Position numbers and translations under genes: made by a program
In this document: one piece after another, positions 36,809 through 45,523 of the stretch
Numbering within the stretch: the stretch's first letter is position 1
Layout: the number at the start of each line of letters is the position of its first letter
The notes under the pieces: model-generated
Database searches by the model: none
Told to the model about the DNA's origin: nothing
Seen by the model: only the letters and a program-made list of their open reading frames with translations
From: Caenispirillum bisanense
GTDB taxonomy: Bacteria > Pseudomonadota > Alphaproteobacteria > Rhodospirillales > Rhodospirillaceae
Length of the DNA: 64,000 nucleotides
Assembly: GCF_039523075.1 (NCBI RefSeq)
Contig: NZ_BAAAEP010000025.1
Location: 3,507-67,506 of the forward strand
Direction: 5' to 3'

Positions 36809-37599
36809 TCGACGCGAGCGGCCTGCACATCCGCTTCAACCCCGGCACGCCGATCGAGAACCACGCCCTGCGCGGGCTGGGGCTCAGCATCCCGCAGGGG
36901 CAGTTCGTGACGGTGATCGGCTCCAACGGCGCCGGCAAGTCCACCTTCCTCAACATCCTGGCCGGCGAGCTGATTCCCGACGAGGGGACCGTGCTCATCG
37001 ACGGGCAGGATGTCACCCGGTGGCCGACCGCCCGCCGCGCCGGCCTCTGCGCCCGCGTCTTCCAGGACCCCATGGCCGGCACCTGCGAGGGCCTGAGCAT
37101 CGAGGAAAACCTCGCCCTTGCCGCCGCCCGCGGCCATCGCCGCGGCCTGCGCGCGGCGGTGCGCAACGAGCTGCGGGAGGAATTCCGCGAGCGCATCTCG
37201 GTGCTCGGCCTCGGGCTGGAAAACCGCCTGAGCGACAAGATGGGCCTGCTGTCGGGCGGCCAGCGGCAGGCGGTGAGCCTGGTGATGGCGACGCTGAACC
37301 CCATGAAGATCCTGCTGCTGGACGAGCACACGGCGGCGCTCGACCCCAAGACGGCGGCCTTCGTCATGGAGCTGACCGACCGTATCGTCGGCGAGAAGCA
37401 GCTGACCACGCTGATGGTCACCCACTCCATGCGCCAGGCCCTCGACCACGGCCACCGCACCGTCATGCTGCACGCCGGCGACGTGGTGCTGGACGTGGAG
37501 GGCGACGCCCGCCGCGGCATGAAGGTGGAAGACCTGCTGCACATGTTCGAGAAGGTGCGCGGCGAGGAAGTGGACGACGACAGCCTGATCCTCGGCTGA
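36805..37599 (+). CDS. ABC transporter ATPase, TrpZ-like
   Basis: 264 residues with Walker A GSNGAGKST, signature LLSGGQRQAVSLVMA, Walker B ILLLDEHTAALD and switch THSMRQAL. The Glu-His after the Walker B Asp is common in this subfamily. The start overlaps the permease stop (ATGA at 36805-36808), so the two are translationally coupled. The long frame upstream to 36127 is a shadow in the permease gene. Confidence 0.9.
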   Translation: MIDASGLHIRFNPGTPIENHALRGLGLSIPQGQFVTVIGSNGAGKSTFLNILAGELIPDEGTVLIDGQDVTRWPTARRAGLCARVFQDPMAGTCEGLSIEENLALAAARGHRRGLRAAVRNELREEFRERISVLGLGLENRLSDKMGLLSGGQRQAVSLVMATLNPMKILLLDEHTAALDPKTAAFVMELTDRIVGEKQLTTLMVTHSMRQALDHGHRTVMLHAGDVVLDVEGDARRGMKVEDLLHMFEKVRGEEVDDDSLILG

Positions 37600-37613
37600 C
37601 CGCTCCCGCGGCG

Positions 37614-37931
37614 TCAGTCGAAGGCGCGGGAGAGGAGCCAGTCGATGGCGGTGATGATCGTCTCGCCCTGGTCGGCGAGCGACGCCACCACCTCTCCCAG
37701 CGCCTGCCGCGGCAGGCTGGCAATGTTGAGGGTGTGCAGGAACACCCGCCGCCCTTCGATCTCGAACGACGGATTGATCGCGCGCTGAGGCAGGGGCAGG
37801 CGCTCCGCCGGGACCAGCGGGATGACCACGCGGCGGTCATAGGCGGCATAGGCCGTCGACTGCACGATGAGCCAATAGGGCGCCTCCGTCCGGCTGCGCC
37901 CGGTGTTGCGGACGACGTCGAACTGCCGCAC
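37614..37931 (-). CDS. ccdB: CcdB-family toxin
   Basis: 105 residues matching CcdB, which traps DNA gyrase: RQFDVVRNTGR, APYWLIVQS, RVVIPLV, NPSFEIEGRRVFL and the C-terminal helix ALGEVVASLADQGETIITAIDWLL. F-plasmid CcdB ends in Trp-Gly-Ile, needed for gyrase poisoning; here the tail is DWLLSRAFD, so potency is uncertain. The start is a GTG at 37931, one base after the ccdA stop, hence coupled translation. Confidence 0.85.
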   Translation of the reverse strand: MRQFDVVRNTGRSRTEAPYWLIVQSTAYAAYDRRVVIPLVPAERLPLPQRAINPSFEIEGRRVFLHTLNIASLPRQALGEVVASLADQGETIITAIDWLLSRAFD

Positions 37932-37932
37932 G

Positions 37933-38175
37933 TCAGTAGTCCAGAAACTCGTCGATGGCGGTGCCGCGGGTCCGGTCCAGGTCGTTGAGCGCCTGCAGAT
38001 GCGGGGCCAGCCGCTCCTGCTCCGCCTTGAGCGCCTGCCGCTTGCGGATGCTTTCCTGCAGGCCGCGCTCCAGTTCCACCGCCAGATCAAGCTCAAGCTC
38101 CCGCGCCTGCCGCAGCAGGTCGGCATTGACGGCGACCTTCACGGGGGCCTTCGGGGCATTGTGATCATACGGCAT
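37933..38175 (-). CDS. ccdA: CcdA-family antitoxin
   Basis: 80 residues. The N-terminal part (KAPVKVAVNADLLRQARELELDLA) is a ribbon-helix-helix DNA-binding domain, and the charged C-terminal part ends in RGTAIDEFLDY, the usual toxin-neutralising tail. It precedes ccdB by one base. Such antitoxins repress the pair's promoter with the toxin as co-repressor. Confidence 0.85.
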   Translation of the reverse strand: MPYDHNAPKAPVKVAVNADLLRQARELELDLAVELERGLQESIRKRQALKAEQERLAPHLQALNDLDRTRGTAIDEFLDY

Positions 38176-38232
38176 GGCGGGCGTCCGGCGGCGGCGTGGC
38201 TGTGACCAAGATGGCCCCCGCCGGCTCCGGCG

Positions 38233-39144
38233 TCAATCGGTGCGGCGGCGCAGGGTGAGGATCAGCATGGCCGCCACCAGCAGCACGCCGCCGACCATGC
38301 CGAGCGGCCCCAGGCGCTCGCCGAACAGCAGCCAGGCGAGCAGGGTGGCGGTCAGGGCCTCCAGCAGGGTGACGATGCTGGCGGCGGTGGCCGGGGTGGT
38401 CTTCATGCCGGTGAAGAACAGCACGTAGGACAGGCCGGTGGTCACCACGCCCAGGTAGATGAGCAGCGGCACGCCGAGGGCGACGTCGCTGACGCCGATG
38501 CCGGCGGGGGCGGCGAAGGGCAGCAGGCACAGCGCGCCGCCGCCGAAGCCGATGATGATGGTCTGGTAGGGGTGAACCGTGCCGGCCATGGAGCGGCCGG
38601 CGATCACCACCGTGGCGTAGGAGGCGGCGGCGCCGCTCGCCAGCAGGGCGCCGAGCAGCACCTGGGTGCCGGCGTCGCCGTCGGGCACGCCGACCAGCAT
38701 CACCGTGCCGCCGACGGCCAGCGCCAGCGCCAGCAGGGTGCGGGCGCCGGGCGGTTCGCGCAGCAGCACCGACGACAGCACCGCCACCACCACCGGCGCG
38801 CCGCACAGGGCGACCAGGCTGGTGACGGTGACGCCGGCGCGGGCGACGGCGGCGTAGAAGAACACCTGATAGAAGGCCATGGCGAGGCCGGTCACCGCCA
38901 CCAGCGGCACCGCCTTGCGCGACAGCCGGAACAGGCCGCGGCCGAGGGTCAGCCAGCCGAGCACCAGCAGCGGCGGCACCGACAGCGCCAGCCGCCAGAA
39001 GCCGACGCCGAGCGGCGTGGCATCGGCGTGCAGCATCAGGGTCTTGGCGGCGATGCTGCTGGTGCCCCACAGCACGGAGGCGAGGGCGACCAGCAGGATG
39101 CCGGTGCGGGCGGAACGGGCCATGACGGCGGCGGCGGTGGACAT
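38233..39144 (-). CDS. EamA/DMT-superfamily transporter
   Basis: 303 residues with ten predicted membrane helices in two EamA repeats (GILLVALASVLWGTSSIAAK near the start; second repeat from about residue 155). Members export amino acids, nucleosides or other metabolites; the substrate is unknown. Neither the ATG at 39144 nor that at 39123 has a good ribosome site, so the start is unsure. It is followed by the ccdAB genes on the same strand and lies downstream of aroC. Confidence 0.85.
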   Translation of the reverse strand: MSTAAAVMARSARTGILLVALASVLWGTSSIAAKTLMLHADATPLGVGFWRLALSVPPLLVLGWLTLGRGLFRLSRKAVPLVAVTGLAMAFYQVFFYAAVARAGVTVTSLVALCGAPVVVAVLSSVLLREPPGARTLLALALAVGGTVMLVGVPDGDAGTQVLLGALLASGAAASYATVVIAGRSMAGTVHPYQTIIIGFGGGALCLLPFAAPAGIGVSDVALGVPLLIYLGVVTTGLSYVLFFTGMKTTPATAASIVTLLEALTATLLAWLLFGERLGPLGMVGGVLLVAAMLILTLRRRTD

Positions 39145-39242
39145 GGAAACTGCTCTGCTTCAGACGGAACCGGCGGCTACTGTGACCGAAACCGGCGGCG
39201 GCGTCTTGACCGCGCCGCCGGTTCCCTTGACCGATCCGCCGG

Positions 39243-40334
39243 TCAGAAGCCGCCGCACTGCGCGCGGTGGCGCAGCAGGTGGTCGGCCAGCACGCAGGCC
39301 ATCATCGCCTCCGCCACCGGCACGGCGCGGATGCCGACGCAGGGGTCGTGGCGGCCCTTGGTGCGGACCTCCACCTCATTGCCGTCGATGTCGACGCTGC
39401 GGCGCGGGGTGAGGATGGACGACGTCGGCTTGATCGCCATGCGCGCCACCACCGGCTGCCCGGTGGACAGGCCGCCGAGGATGCCGCCGGCGTGGTTGGA
39501 CAGGTAGTCGATGCGCCCGTCCGCCCCCATGCGCATCTCGTCGGCATTGTCCTCGCCGGTGTAGGCGGCGGTGGCGAAGCCGTCGCCGATTTCCACCCCC
39601 TTCACCGCATTGATGCTCATGAAGGCCTTGGCGAGGTCGGCGTCGAGTTTGTCGTAGACCGGCGCCCCCAGGCCCGGCGGCACGTTCAGCGCCTCAACCT
39701 CCACCACCGCGCCGGTGGAGGAGCCGGCCTTGCGGATGGCGTCCAGGTGCGCCTCCCACTGCGCCGCCGCCTCGGCGTCGGGGCAGAAGAACGGGTTGGC
39801 GTCCACCTGCGTCCAGTCCCAGCGGCCGCGGTCGATGGCGTGGGGGCCCATCTGCACCATGGCGCCGCGCACCACCACGCCGCCCGGCACCAGGGCATCG
39901 AGCACCTTGCGGGCGATGGCGCCGGCGGCCACCCGCATAGCGGTCTCGCGCGCCGACGACCGGCCGCCGCCGCGATAGTCGCGGATGCCGTACTTCTGCC
40001 AGTAGGTGACGTCGGCATGGCCGGGGCGGAACTGGCGGGCGATCTCGCCGTAGTCCTTGGAGCGCTGGTCGGTGTTGTGGATCAGCAGCCCGATGGAGGT
40101 GCCGGTGGTCTGGCCCTCGAACACCCCGGACAGGATCTGCACCTCGTCCGGCTCCCGCCGCTGGGTGGTGTGGCGCGAGGTGCCGGGGCGGCGCTTGTCC
40201 AGCCACGGCTGGATGTCGGCCTCGGTCAGCGGGATGCGCGGCGGCACGCCGTCGACGACGCAGCCGATGGCGGGGCCGTGGCTTTCACCGAAGGTGGTGA
40301 AGCGGAACAGCGTGCCGAACCCATTACCGGACAT
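39243..40334 (-). CDS. aroC: Chorismate synthase
   Basis: A 363-residue FMN-dependent enzyme that turns EPSP into chorismate, the branch point to aromatic amino acids and folate. Signatures seen are FTTFGESHGPAIGCVVDG at the N-terminus, RPGHADVTYWQKYGIRDYRGGGRSSAR split around residues 100-130, and GGISTG-like GGLSTGQPV with RHDPCVGIRAVPVAEAM near the end. It follows fabI on the same strand after 36 bases. Confidence 0.96.
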   Translation of the reverse strand: MSGNGFGTLFRFTTFGESHGPAIGCVVDGVPPRIPLTEADIQPWLDKRRPGTSRHTTQRREPDEVQILSGVFEGQTTGTSIGLLIHNTDQRSKDYGEIARQFRPGHADVTYWQKYGIRDYRGGGRSSARETAMRVAAGAIARKVLDALVPGGVVVRGAMVQMGPHAIDRGRWDWTQVDANPFFCPDAEAAAQWEAHLDAIRKAGSSTGAVVEVEALNVPPGLGAPVYDKLDADLAKAFMSINAVKGVEIGDGFATAAYTGEDNADEMRMGADGRIDYLSNHAGGILGGLSTGQPVVARMAIKPTSSILTPRRSVDIDGNEVEVRTKGRHDPCVGIRAVPVAEAMMACVLADHLLRHRAQCGGF

Positions 40335-40370
40335 GAATGTCTAACCCCTTCCGCGCCCCGCGCCGGTGGC

Positions 40371-41210
40371 TCAGTCGCGCACCTTGAACTGGCTCAGCAT
40401 CTCCGCCAGCTGCGGGGCGCTGTCCACTTCCAGCATGCCGATGGTGTGGTAGCCGCAGTCCACATGATGCACTTCGCCGGTCACGCCGGAGGCGAGGTCC
40501 GACAGGAAGTAGAGGCCGGACTTGCCCACGTCTTCCAGCGTCACGTTGCGGCGCAGCGGGGCGTTCAGCTCGTTCCACCGCAGGATCTGGCGGAAGTCGC
40601 CGATGCCGGAGGCGGCCAGGGTCTTGATCGGGCCGGCCGAGATGGCGTTGACGCGGATGCCGTCCACGCCCAGGTCGACGGCCAGATAACGCACGCTGGC
40701 TTCCAGTGCGGCCTTCGCCACGCCCATGACGTTGTAGTGGGGCATGACGCGCTCGGCGCCGTAGTAGGTGAGGGTGACCAGCGATCCGCCCTCGGTCATC
40801 AGCGGCGCGGCGCGGCGGCAGACGTCGGTGAACGAGAAGCAGGAGATCTGCAGGCTGCGGGTGAAGTTCTCCAGGGTGGTGTCGACGTAGCGGCCCTTCA
40901 GCTGGTCCTTGTCGGCCCAGGCGATGCCGTGCAGCACGAAGTCGAGCTTGCCCCAGCGCTTTTCCACCTCGGCGAAGGTGGCGTCCATGCTGGCGGCATC
41001 GGTGACGTCGCACGGCACCACGAAGTCCGACCCGACGCTTTCGGCCAGCGGCTTGACGCGCTTGAGCAGCGCGTCACCCTGGTAGGTGAACGCCAGCTCG
41101 GCCCCGGCTTCGTGGCACGCCTTGGCGATCGCCCAGGCGATCGACTTGTCGTTGGCGACGCCCATGATGAGGCCCTTCTTGCCCGCCATGAGGGAGGAGG
41201 AAGCGGTCAT
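40371..41210 (-). CDS. fabI: Enoyl-[ACP] reductase (NADH)
   Basis: A 279-residue SDR-type enoyl reductase completing each fatty acid elongation cycle. The FabI features are GLIMGVANDKSIAWAIA at the N-terminus and the wide Tyr-X6-Lys active site, Tyr159 (HYNVMGVAK) with Lys166. It is the triclosan-binding family. Transcribed leftward ahead of aroC and divergently from the YihY-like gene. Confidence 0.95.
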   Translation of the reverse strand: MTASSSLMAGKKGLIMGVANDKSIAWAIAKACHEAGAELAFTYQGDALLKRVKPLAESVGSDFVVPCDVTDAASMDATFAEVEKRWGKLDFVLHGIAWADKDQLKGRYVDTTLENFTRSLQISCFSFTDVCRRAAPLMTEGGSLVTLTYYGAERVMPHYNVMGVAKAALEASVRYLAVDLGVDGIRVNAISAGPIKTLAASGIGDFRQILRWNELNAPLRRNVTLEDVGKSGLYFLSDLASGVTGEVHHVDCGYHTIGMLEVDSAPQLAEMLSQFKVRD

Positions 41211-41300
41211 GCGTTCTCTCTTGCGTTTTAGGGTCCTGTGGGGTGATACCCGATGAAAGGTGGGGCATCCTACACCAAGACATCACGGGGGCAAAGTCGG

Positions 41301-42578
41301 ATGGCCGATGCGGTGAAGGCCGGTAGGACCACCTTGCTGCTGGCTGCCGCGCGGGCCGCCGTGCGGCGCACCGGCGGCTTCACCGCCTATGTGTTCCGCC
41401 GGGCGGTGGCCGATCAGGTGTTCCTGGTGGCGGGGGATCTTGGCTATGTGTCGCTCATCGGCATCGTGCCCATGTTCGCCATCGGCGCCGCCATGCTGGC
41501 CGCCGTGCCCGCCTTCGAGGGCGCGCGGGCGTGGCTGGAGCAGTTCATCTTCCTCAACTTCGTGCCGAGCTTCGGGCAGCAGGTGCTGGATACGGTGGCG
41601 CGCTTCGTCGATGCCTCCGGCGGGCTGACGCTGATGGGGGTGGCGGGGCTGGCGTTCATCGCCATCCTGCTGCTGGTGACCATCGAGCACGCCTTCAACC
41701 ACATCTTCCGCGTCACCCGCTCGCGCCCGCCGCTGGCCCGGCTGGCGGTCTACTGGATCGTGCTGACGGTCGGGCCGCTGCTGGTCGGGGCGAGCTTTTC
41801 CATCTCCACCTGGATCCAGGCCCACGACGAGGTGGGGCTGCGGCTGCTGCTCGACCGGCTGGGCGGGCCGGTGGCCTATGCCATGCCCTACCTGCTCAGC
41901 GCCACCGCCTTCGTGCTGCTGTATGTCGCCGTGCCCAACCGGCGGGTGCGGGTGAAGGATGCCCTGGTCGGGGCCGGCGTGGCGGCCTTGCTGTTCGCCG
42001 CCCTGCGGTTCGGCTTCGTGCTCTATGTCGCCCAGGCGCACAACTACTTCACCCTCTACGGCGCGCTGGCGGCGCTGCCGCTGTTCCTCACCTGGCTCTA
42101 TGCGAGCTGGAGCGTGGTGCTGCTGGGGGCGGTGGTGACGGCGGCGCTGCCCGAATGGCGGCTGCAGCGGGCGCAGATCTCCGGCCAGCCGCCGGCCACC
42201 ACGCGGCTGGTGCTGGCGCTGGACGTCATCGGCTTCCTGCTGGCGGAGCAGCGGGCCGGGCCGCAGGGCGCCCGCCGGCTGCACATCCTGGCCGCCACCG
42301 GCGCCCCTGAGGCCGCCTTCACCGAGGTGATGGAGGCGCTGGAGTCCTGCGGCCTTATCGCCCGCACCGACCGCCAGCGCTGGGTGGTCGCCCGCGACCT
42401 GCGCACCACCACCCTCGGCGACCTCATCCACGCCCTCGGCCTCGGCCTGCCCGCCGATCTGCCGTCGGACCTGTCGCGGCCGTGGCGGACCAAGCTCGCC
42501 CACACCCTGCGCACCCTGCACGATACCGAGCGCTGGGCCCTGGCGACGCCGCTGTCCGACATCCTTCCCGCCCCTTGA
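41301..42578 (+). CDS. YihY/BrkB-family inner-membrane protein
   Basis: 425 residues with six membrane helices in the first ~300 (family block FRRAVADQVFLVAGDLGYVS and LYGALAALPLFLTWLYASW) and a soluble C-terminal part of about 110 residues that looks like a winged helix (AAFTEVMEALESCGLIART). It is not a ribonuclease despite older labels; function is unknown. The ATG at 41301 follows GGGGGCAAAGTCGG; the frame is open from 41253. Confidence 0.85.
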   Translation: MADAVKAGRTTLLLAAARAAVRRTGGFTAYVFRRAVADQVFLVAGDLGYVSLIGIVPMFAIGAAMLAAVPAFEGARAWLEQFIFLNFVPSFGQQVLDTVARFVDASGGLTLMGVAGLAFIAILLLVTIEHAFNHIFRVTRSRPPLARLAVYWIVLTVGPLLVGASFSISTWIQAHDEVGLRLLLDRLGGPVAYAMPYLLSATAFVLLYVAVPNRRVRVKDALVGAGVAALLFAALRFGFVLYVAQAHNYFTLYGALAALPLFLTWLYASWSVVLLGAVVTAALPEWRLQRAQISGQPPATTRLVLALDVIGFLLAEQRAGPQGARRLHILAATGAPEAAFTEVMEALESCGLIARTDRQRWVVARDLRTTTLGDLIHALGLGLPADLPSDLSRPWRTKLAHTLRTLHDTERWALATPLSDILPAP

Positions 42579-42716
42579 AGAGACCGGCGGTTGCGCCTAC
42601 CATCATCCTTAACCCTGCGCGCCGCTAAGGTATGAGCGCCATCGACAGGGGCCAGACCAGCCAGAGGGGCTGACCACCGTCGCATCCGGCCGTCGAGCAT
42701 GACGGAGGAGAGCGAC

Positions 42717-43529
42717 ATGGACGTCCAGCAGACCCATAGCCACCCCCACGGCTCCGTGGGCGGCGCGCACCTTCCCTTCGCCGACCGCGTCCGCACCGTC
42801 GGATCGGACGACGTGTTCTCCTGGCTGTCCCGCGGCTGGCGCGACTTCGTGCGCAGCGGCATGGCGAGCGCCGCCTACGGCGCCATCTTCGCCCTGGCCG
42901 GCTACGTCATCGCCGTCGGCCTGGCGCGGCTGGACAGTCCGTTCCTGCTGCTGCCGGTGGCCGCCGGCTTCACCCTGGTGGCGCCGGTGCTGGCCATCGG
43001 CTTCTACCGCATGTCGAAAACCCTGGAAGGCGGCGGCCAGCCCACCTTCAACGAGGCGGTGACGGCGGCCCAGGCCAACGGCTTCCACATCCTGACGGCG
43101 GGCCTCGTGCTCATGCTCTACGGCCTGATCTGGGTGCGGGTGGCGACGCTGATCTTTGCGCTCATGTTCCCGGCCACCAGCTTTTCCTTCGACGCCATGC
43201 TGGCGGTGCTGCCGACCACGGCGGGGCTGCTGTTCCTCATCGTGTCGGTGGCGGTGGGGGCGGCCTTCGCGCTGGTCGCCTTCCTGTTCTGCGCCGTCGC
43301 CCTGCCGATGATGATGGACCGGCCGGGCACCGACTTCTTCACCGCCGCCCTGGTCAGCATGACGGCGGTGCTGCGCAACCCCGGCCCCATGCTGCTGTGG
43401 GCCGGCATCATCGCCGTGGTGACGGCGGCCGGCATGGCCTTCTTCTTCCTCGGCCTGATCATCGCCATGCCGCTGATCGGCCATGCCAGCTGGCACGCCT
43501 ACCGCGCCCTGGTGAAGCCGGCCGAGTAA
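42717..43529 (+). CDS. DUF2189 membrane protein, copy 1
   Basis: 270 residues, about six membrane helices. The N-terminus has a His-rich opening (QTHSHPHG) then the family start VRTVGSDDVFSWLSRGWRDF; the C-terminus has PLIGHASWHAYRAL. Function unknown; some members are annotated as cytochrome-oxidase-subunit-like, without proof. The ATG at 42717 is chosen for the GGAGGAGA 6 bases upstream. Paralogous to the next gene. Confidence 0.83.
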   Translation: MDVQQTHSHPHGSVGGAHLPFADRVRTVGSDDVFSWLSRGWRDFVRSGMASAAYGAIFALAGYVIAVGLARLDSPFLLLPVAAGFTLVAPVLAIGFYRMSKTLEGGGQPTFNEAVTAAQANGFHILTAGLVLMLYGLIWVRVATLIFALMFPATSFSFDAMLAVLPTTAGLLFLIVSVAVGAAFALVAFLFCAVALPMMMDRPGTDFFTAALVSMTAVLRNPGPMLLWAGIIAVVTAAGMAFFFLGLIIAMPLIGHASWHAYRALVKPAE

Positions 43530-43583
43530 GGCCGCGCCCAGCCCGTTCCACCACCCGTCGCAACAGCACGGAGGACGCAGATC

Positions 43584-44429
43584 ATGCCCGACGGACAGCG
43601 GTCCCTGCCGCGCCGCGAGTCTCCCCCGCCGGCATCCCCGCCGGGGGCGGCGCTGCCCTTTCCCTATGCCGACCGCATCCGACGGGTGGAGGCCGCGCAG
43701 GTGTTCGACTGGCTCGCCAAGGGCTGGGAAGACGTCTGCGCCGCCGGCTGGGTGAGCTTTGCCTACGGTGCCGTGTTCGTGGTGCTGGGCTATGCCATCG
43801 GCATTGGTCTGGCGTGGTTCGACATGCTCTACCTGCTGACGCCGATGATCGCCGGCTTCCTGCTGGTGGCGCCGCTGCTGGCGGTCGGGCTCTACCGCAT
43901 CAGCGCGCGGCTGGAGCGCGGCGAGGCGCCGGGGTTCATCGACGCCCTGCTGGCGTGGCGGACCAACACCTTCCACATCCTGACCGCCGGCCTGGTGCTG
44001 ATGCTGTTCATGATGATCTGGGTGCGCATCGCGGCGCTGATCTTCGCCGTCAGCTTCCCCTACACCAGCATGAGCTTCGCCGCCCTGGTGCAGCAGCTGG
44101 CGACGGCGGAGGGGCTGGTGTTCATGGCGGTGGGGACGGCGGTGGGCTTCTGCTTTGCCGCCGCCGCCTTCGTCCTTGGCGCCTTCGCCCTGCCGATGAT
44201 GCTGGACCGCCGCGCCGACGTGTTTGCCGGTGCCATCGTCAGCGCCCAGGCGGTGTTCCGCAGTCCGCAGGCCATGGCGCTGTGGGCGGCGGTGATCGTG
44301 GTGGTCACCGGCTTCGGCCTGATCACCGCCTTCTTCGGGCTGGTGGTGGCGCTGCCGCTGATCGGCCATGCCACCTGGCACGCCTACCGCGACGTGGTGC
44401 GGTGGGAGGAGGACGGGGAGGACAGGTAG
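43584..44429 (+). CDS. DUF2189 membrane protein, copy 2
   Basis: 281 residues, a tandem paralogue of the preceding gene. Shared blocks are FDWLAKGWEDV, NTFHILTAGLVLMLFMMIWVR and PLIGHATWHAYRDVV, in the same positions as copy 1. The N-terminus differs: a Pro-rich stretch (SPPPASPPGAA) instead of histidines. The start follows CGGAGGACGCAG. Likely an operon with copy 1 (54-base gap); perhaps a heteromer. Confidence 0.83.
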   Translation: MPDGQRSLPRRESPPPASPPGAALPFPYADRIRRVEAAQVFDWLAKGWEDVCAAGWVSFAYGAVFVVLGYAIGIGLAWFDMLYLLTPMIAGFLLVAPLLAVGLYRISARLERGEAPGFIDALLAWRTNTFHILTAGLVLMLFMMIWVRIAALIFAVSFPYTSMSFAALVQQLATAEGLVFMAVGTAVGFCFAAAAFVLGAFALPMMLDRRADVFAGAIVSAQAVFRSPQAMALWAAVIVVVTGFGLITAFFGLVVALPLIGHATWHAYRDVVRWEEDGEDR

Positions 44430-44444
44430 GCGCCGGCGCGGCGC

Positions 44445-45404
44445 CTACTCTTCGTCGAACAGGCGCTTGCGCACGTCCTGGTCGCCGGCAGGGTTCCAGC
44501 GGTCGCAGAAGTCCTTCAGCGCCGCGTCGCGCGGGTCGGGCAGCACGATGCGCAGCCGCACCAGATAATCGCCGTGGCCGTCGCCGCCGGTCTTGGGCAG
44601 GCCCTTGCCGCGCAGGCGCAGCACGGTGCCGCCGTTGGAGCCCTCCGGCACCGTCACCGCCACCCGGCCGGACAGGGTGGGGACGGTGATCTTGCCGCCG
44701 AGCACCGCTTCCTTCAGGGTCACCGGCACTTCCACCGTCACGTCGTCGCCGTCGCGGCGGTAGCTGTCGGAGTCGGCGATGACGATCTCCACCAGCGCGT
44801 CGCCCGGCGTGCCGCCGGCCATGCCGGTCAGGCCTTGGCCCTTCAGGCGCAGGGTGGTGCCGTCCTCGCTGCGCGGCGGGATGCGCACGTCGACGGTCTT
44901 GCCGTTGGTGAGGCGGATGCGCCGGGTGCCGCCGAGGGCGGCTTCGCGGAACGGCACCTTCAGGCGGTAGTGGCTGTCCGGCCCCTTGGGCTGGCTGCGG
45001 GCCTTGGCATCGGCCTTGGCCTTGCTGGCGCGGGCGAAGATGTCGTTGAACAGCTCGTCGTCGGCAAAGGTGCTGTCGAAGTCGAAGCCGAAGGGGCCGC
45101 CGGCCCGGCCGCCGCCGCCCGCCGCTCCGCCGCCTCGGCCGGCGCCGCCGCCACCGCCGCCGAAGCCGAAGGGCGCCCGCGGGTTGCCGTCGGCGTCGAT
45201 CTCGCCGCGGTCGAATTTGGCGCGCTTGTCGGCGTCGCCGAGGATGCCGTAGGCGGCGTTGATTTCCTTGAACCGCTCCGCCGCCTGCGTGTCGTCGGGG
45301 TGCAGGTCGGGGTGCATGGTGCGGGCCAGGCGGCGGAAGGCCTTCTTGATGTCGTCGGCGGTGGCGCTGCGGGAAACGCCGAGGACGGTGTAGGGATCGC
45401 GCAT
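44445..45404 (-). CDS. J-domain chaperone partner, CbpA-like (class B DnaJ)
   Basis: 319 residues: J domain at 1-68 with the HPD motif (RTMHPDLHPDD), a Gly-rich linker at about 80-110, then the C-terminal substrate domains (SHYRLKVPFREAALGGTRRI, LRLRGKGLPKTGGDGHGDYLV). The cysteine-rich zinc domain of DnaJ is absent, so it is CbpA-like and would deliver clients to DnaK. It stops 15 bases from the convergent DUF2189 gene. Confidence 0.9.
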   Translation of the reverse strand: MRDPYTVLGVSRSATADDIKKAFRRLARTMHPDLHPDDTQAAERFKEINAAYGILGDADKRAKFDRGEIDADGNPRAPFGFGGGGGGAGRGGGAAGGGGRAGGPFGFDFDSTFADDELFNDIFARASKAKADAKARSQPKGPDSHYRLKVPFREAALGGTRRIRLTNGKTVDVRIPPRSEDGTTLRLKGQGLTGMAGGTPGDALVEIVIADSDSYRRDGDDVTVEVPVTLKEAVLGGKITVPTLSGRVAVTVPEGSNGGTVLRLRGKGLPKTGGDGHGDYLVRLRIVLPDPRDAALKDFCDRWNPAGDQDVRKRLFDEE

Positions 45405-45448
45405 GCTCGCTCAGCCGTGGTCGCTTCGGGTCCGGTCGGACAAGACGA

Positions 45449-45473
45449 GAGGCGCCCGCACGACGGGCGCCTC
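45449..45473 (-). terminator. Probable terminator after the 17-kDa-type lipoprotein gene
   Basis: A 10-bp stem, GAGGCGCCCG (45449-45458) with CGGGCGCCTC (45464-45473), loop CACGA, followed on the minus strand by GTCTTGTCC. It separates the lipoprotein gene from the J-protein gene. Confidence 0.6.
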
Positions 45474-45523
45474 CCCAGGGAACTTGTGCGGACGAAACGC
45501 GGCCGCGCGGACGGGCTGACGGA

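Noticed and set aside
36127..37599. A 490-residue ABC ATPase starting at 36127
   Set aside because: The first 226 codons are a shadow frame of the permease gene. The ATPase begins at 36805 with an ATGA overlap.
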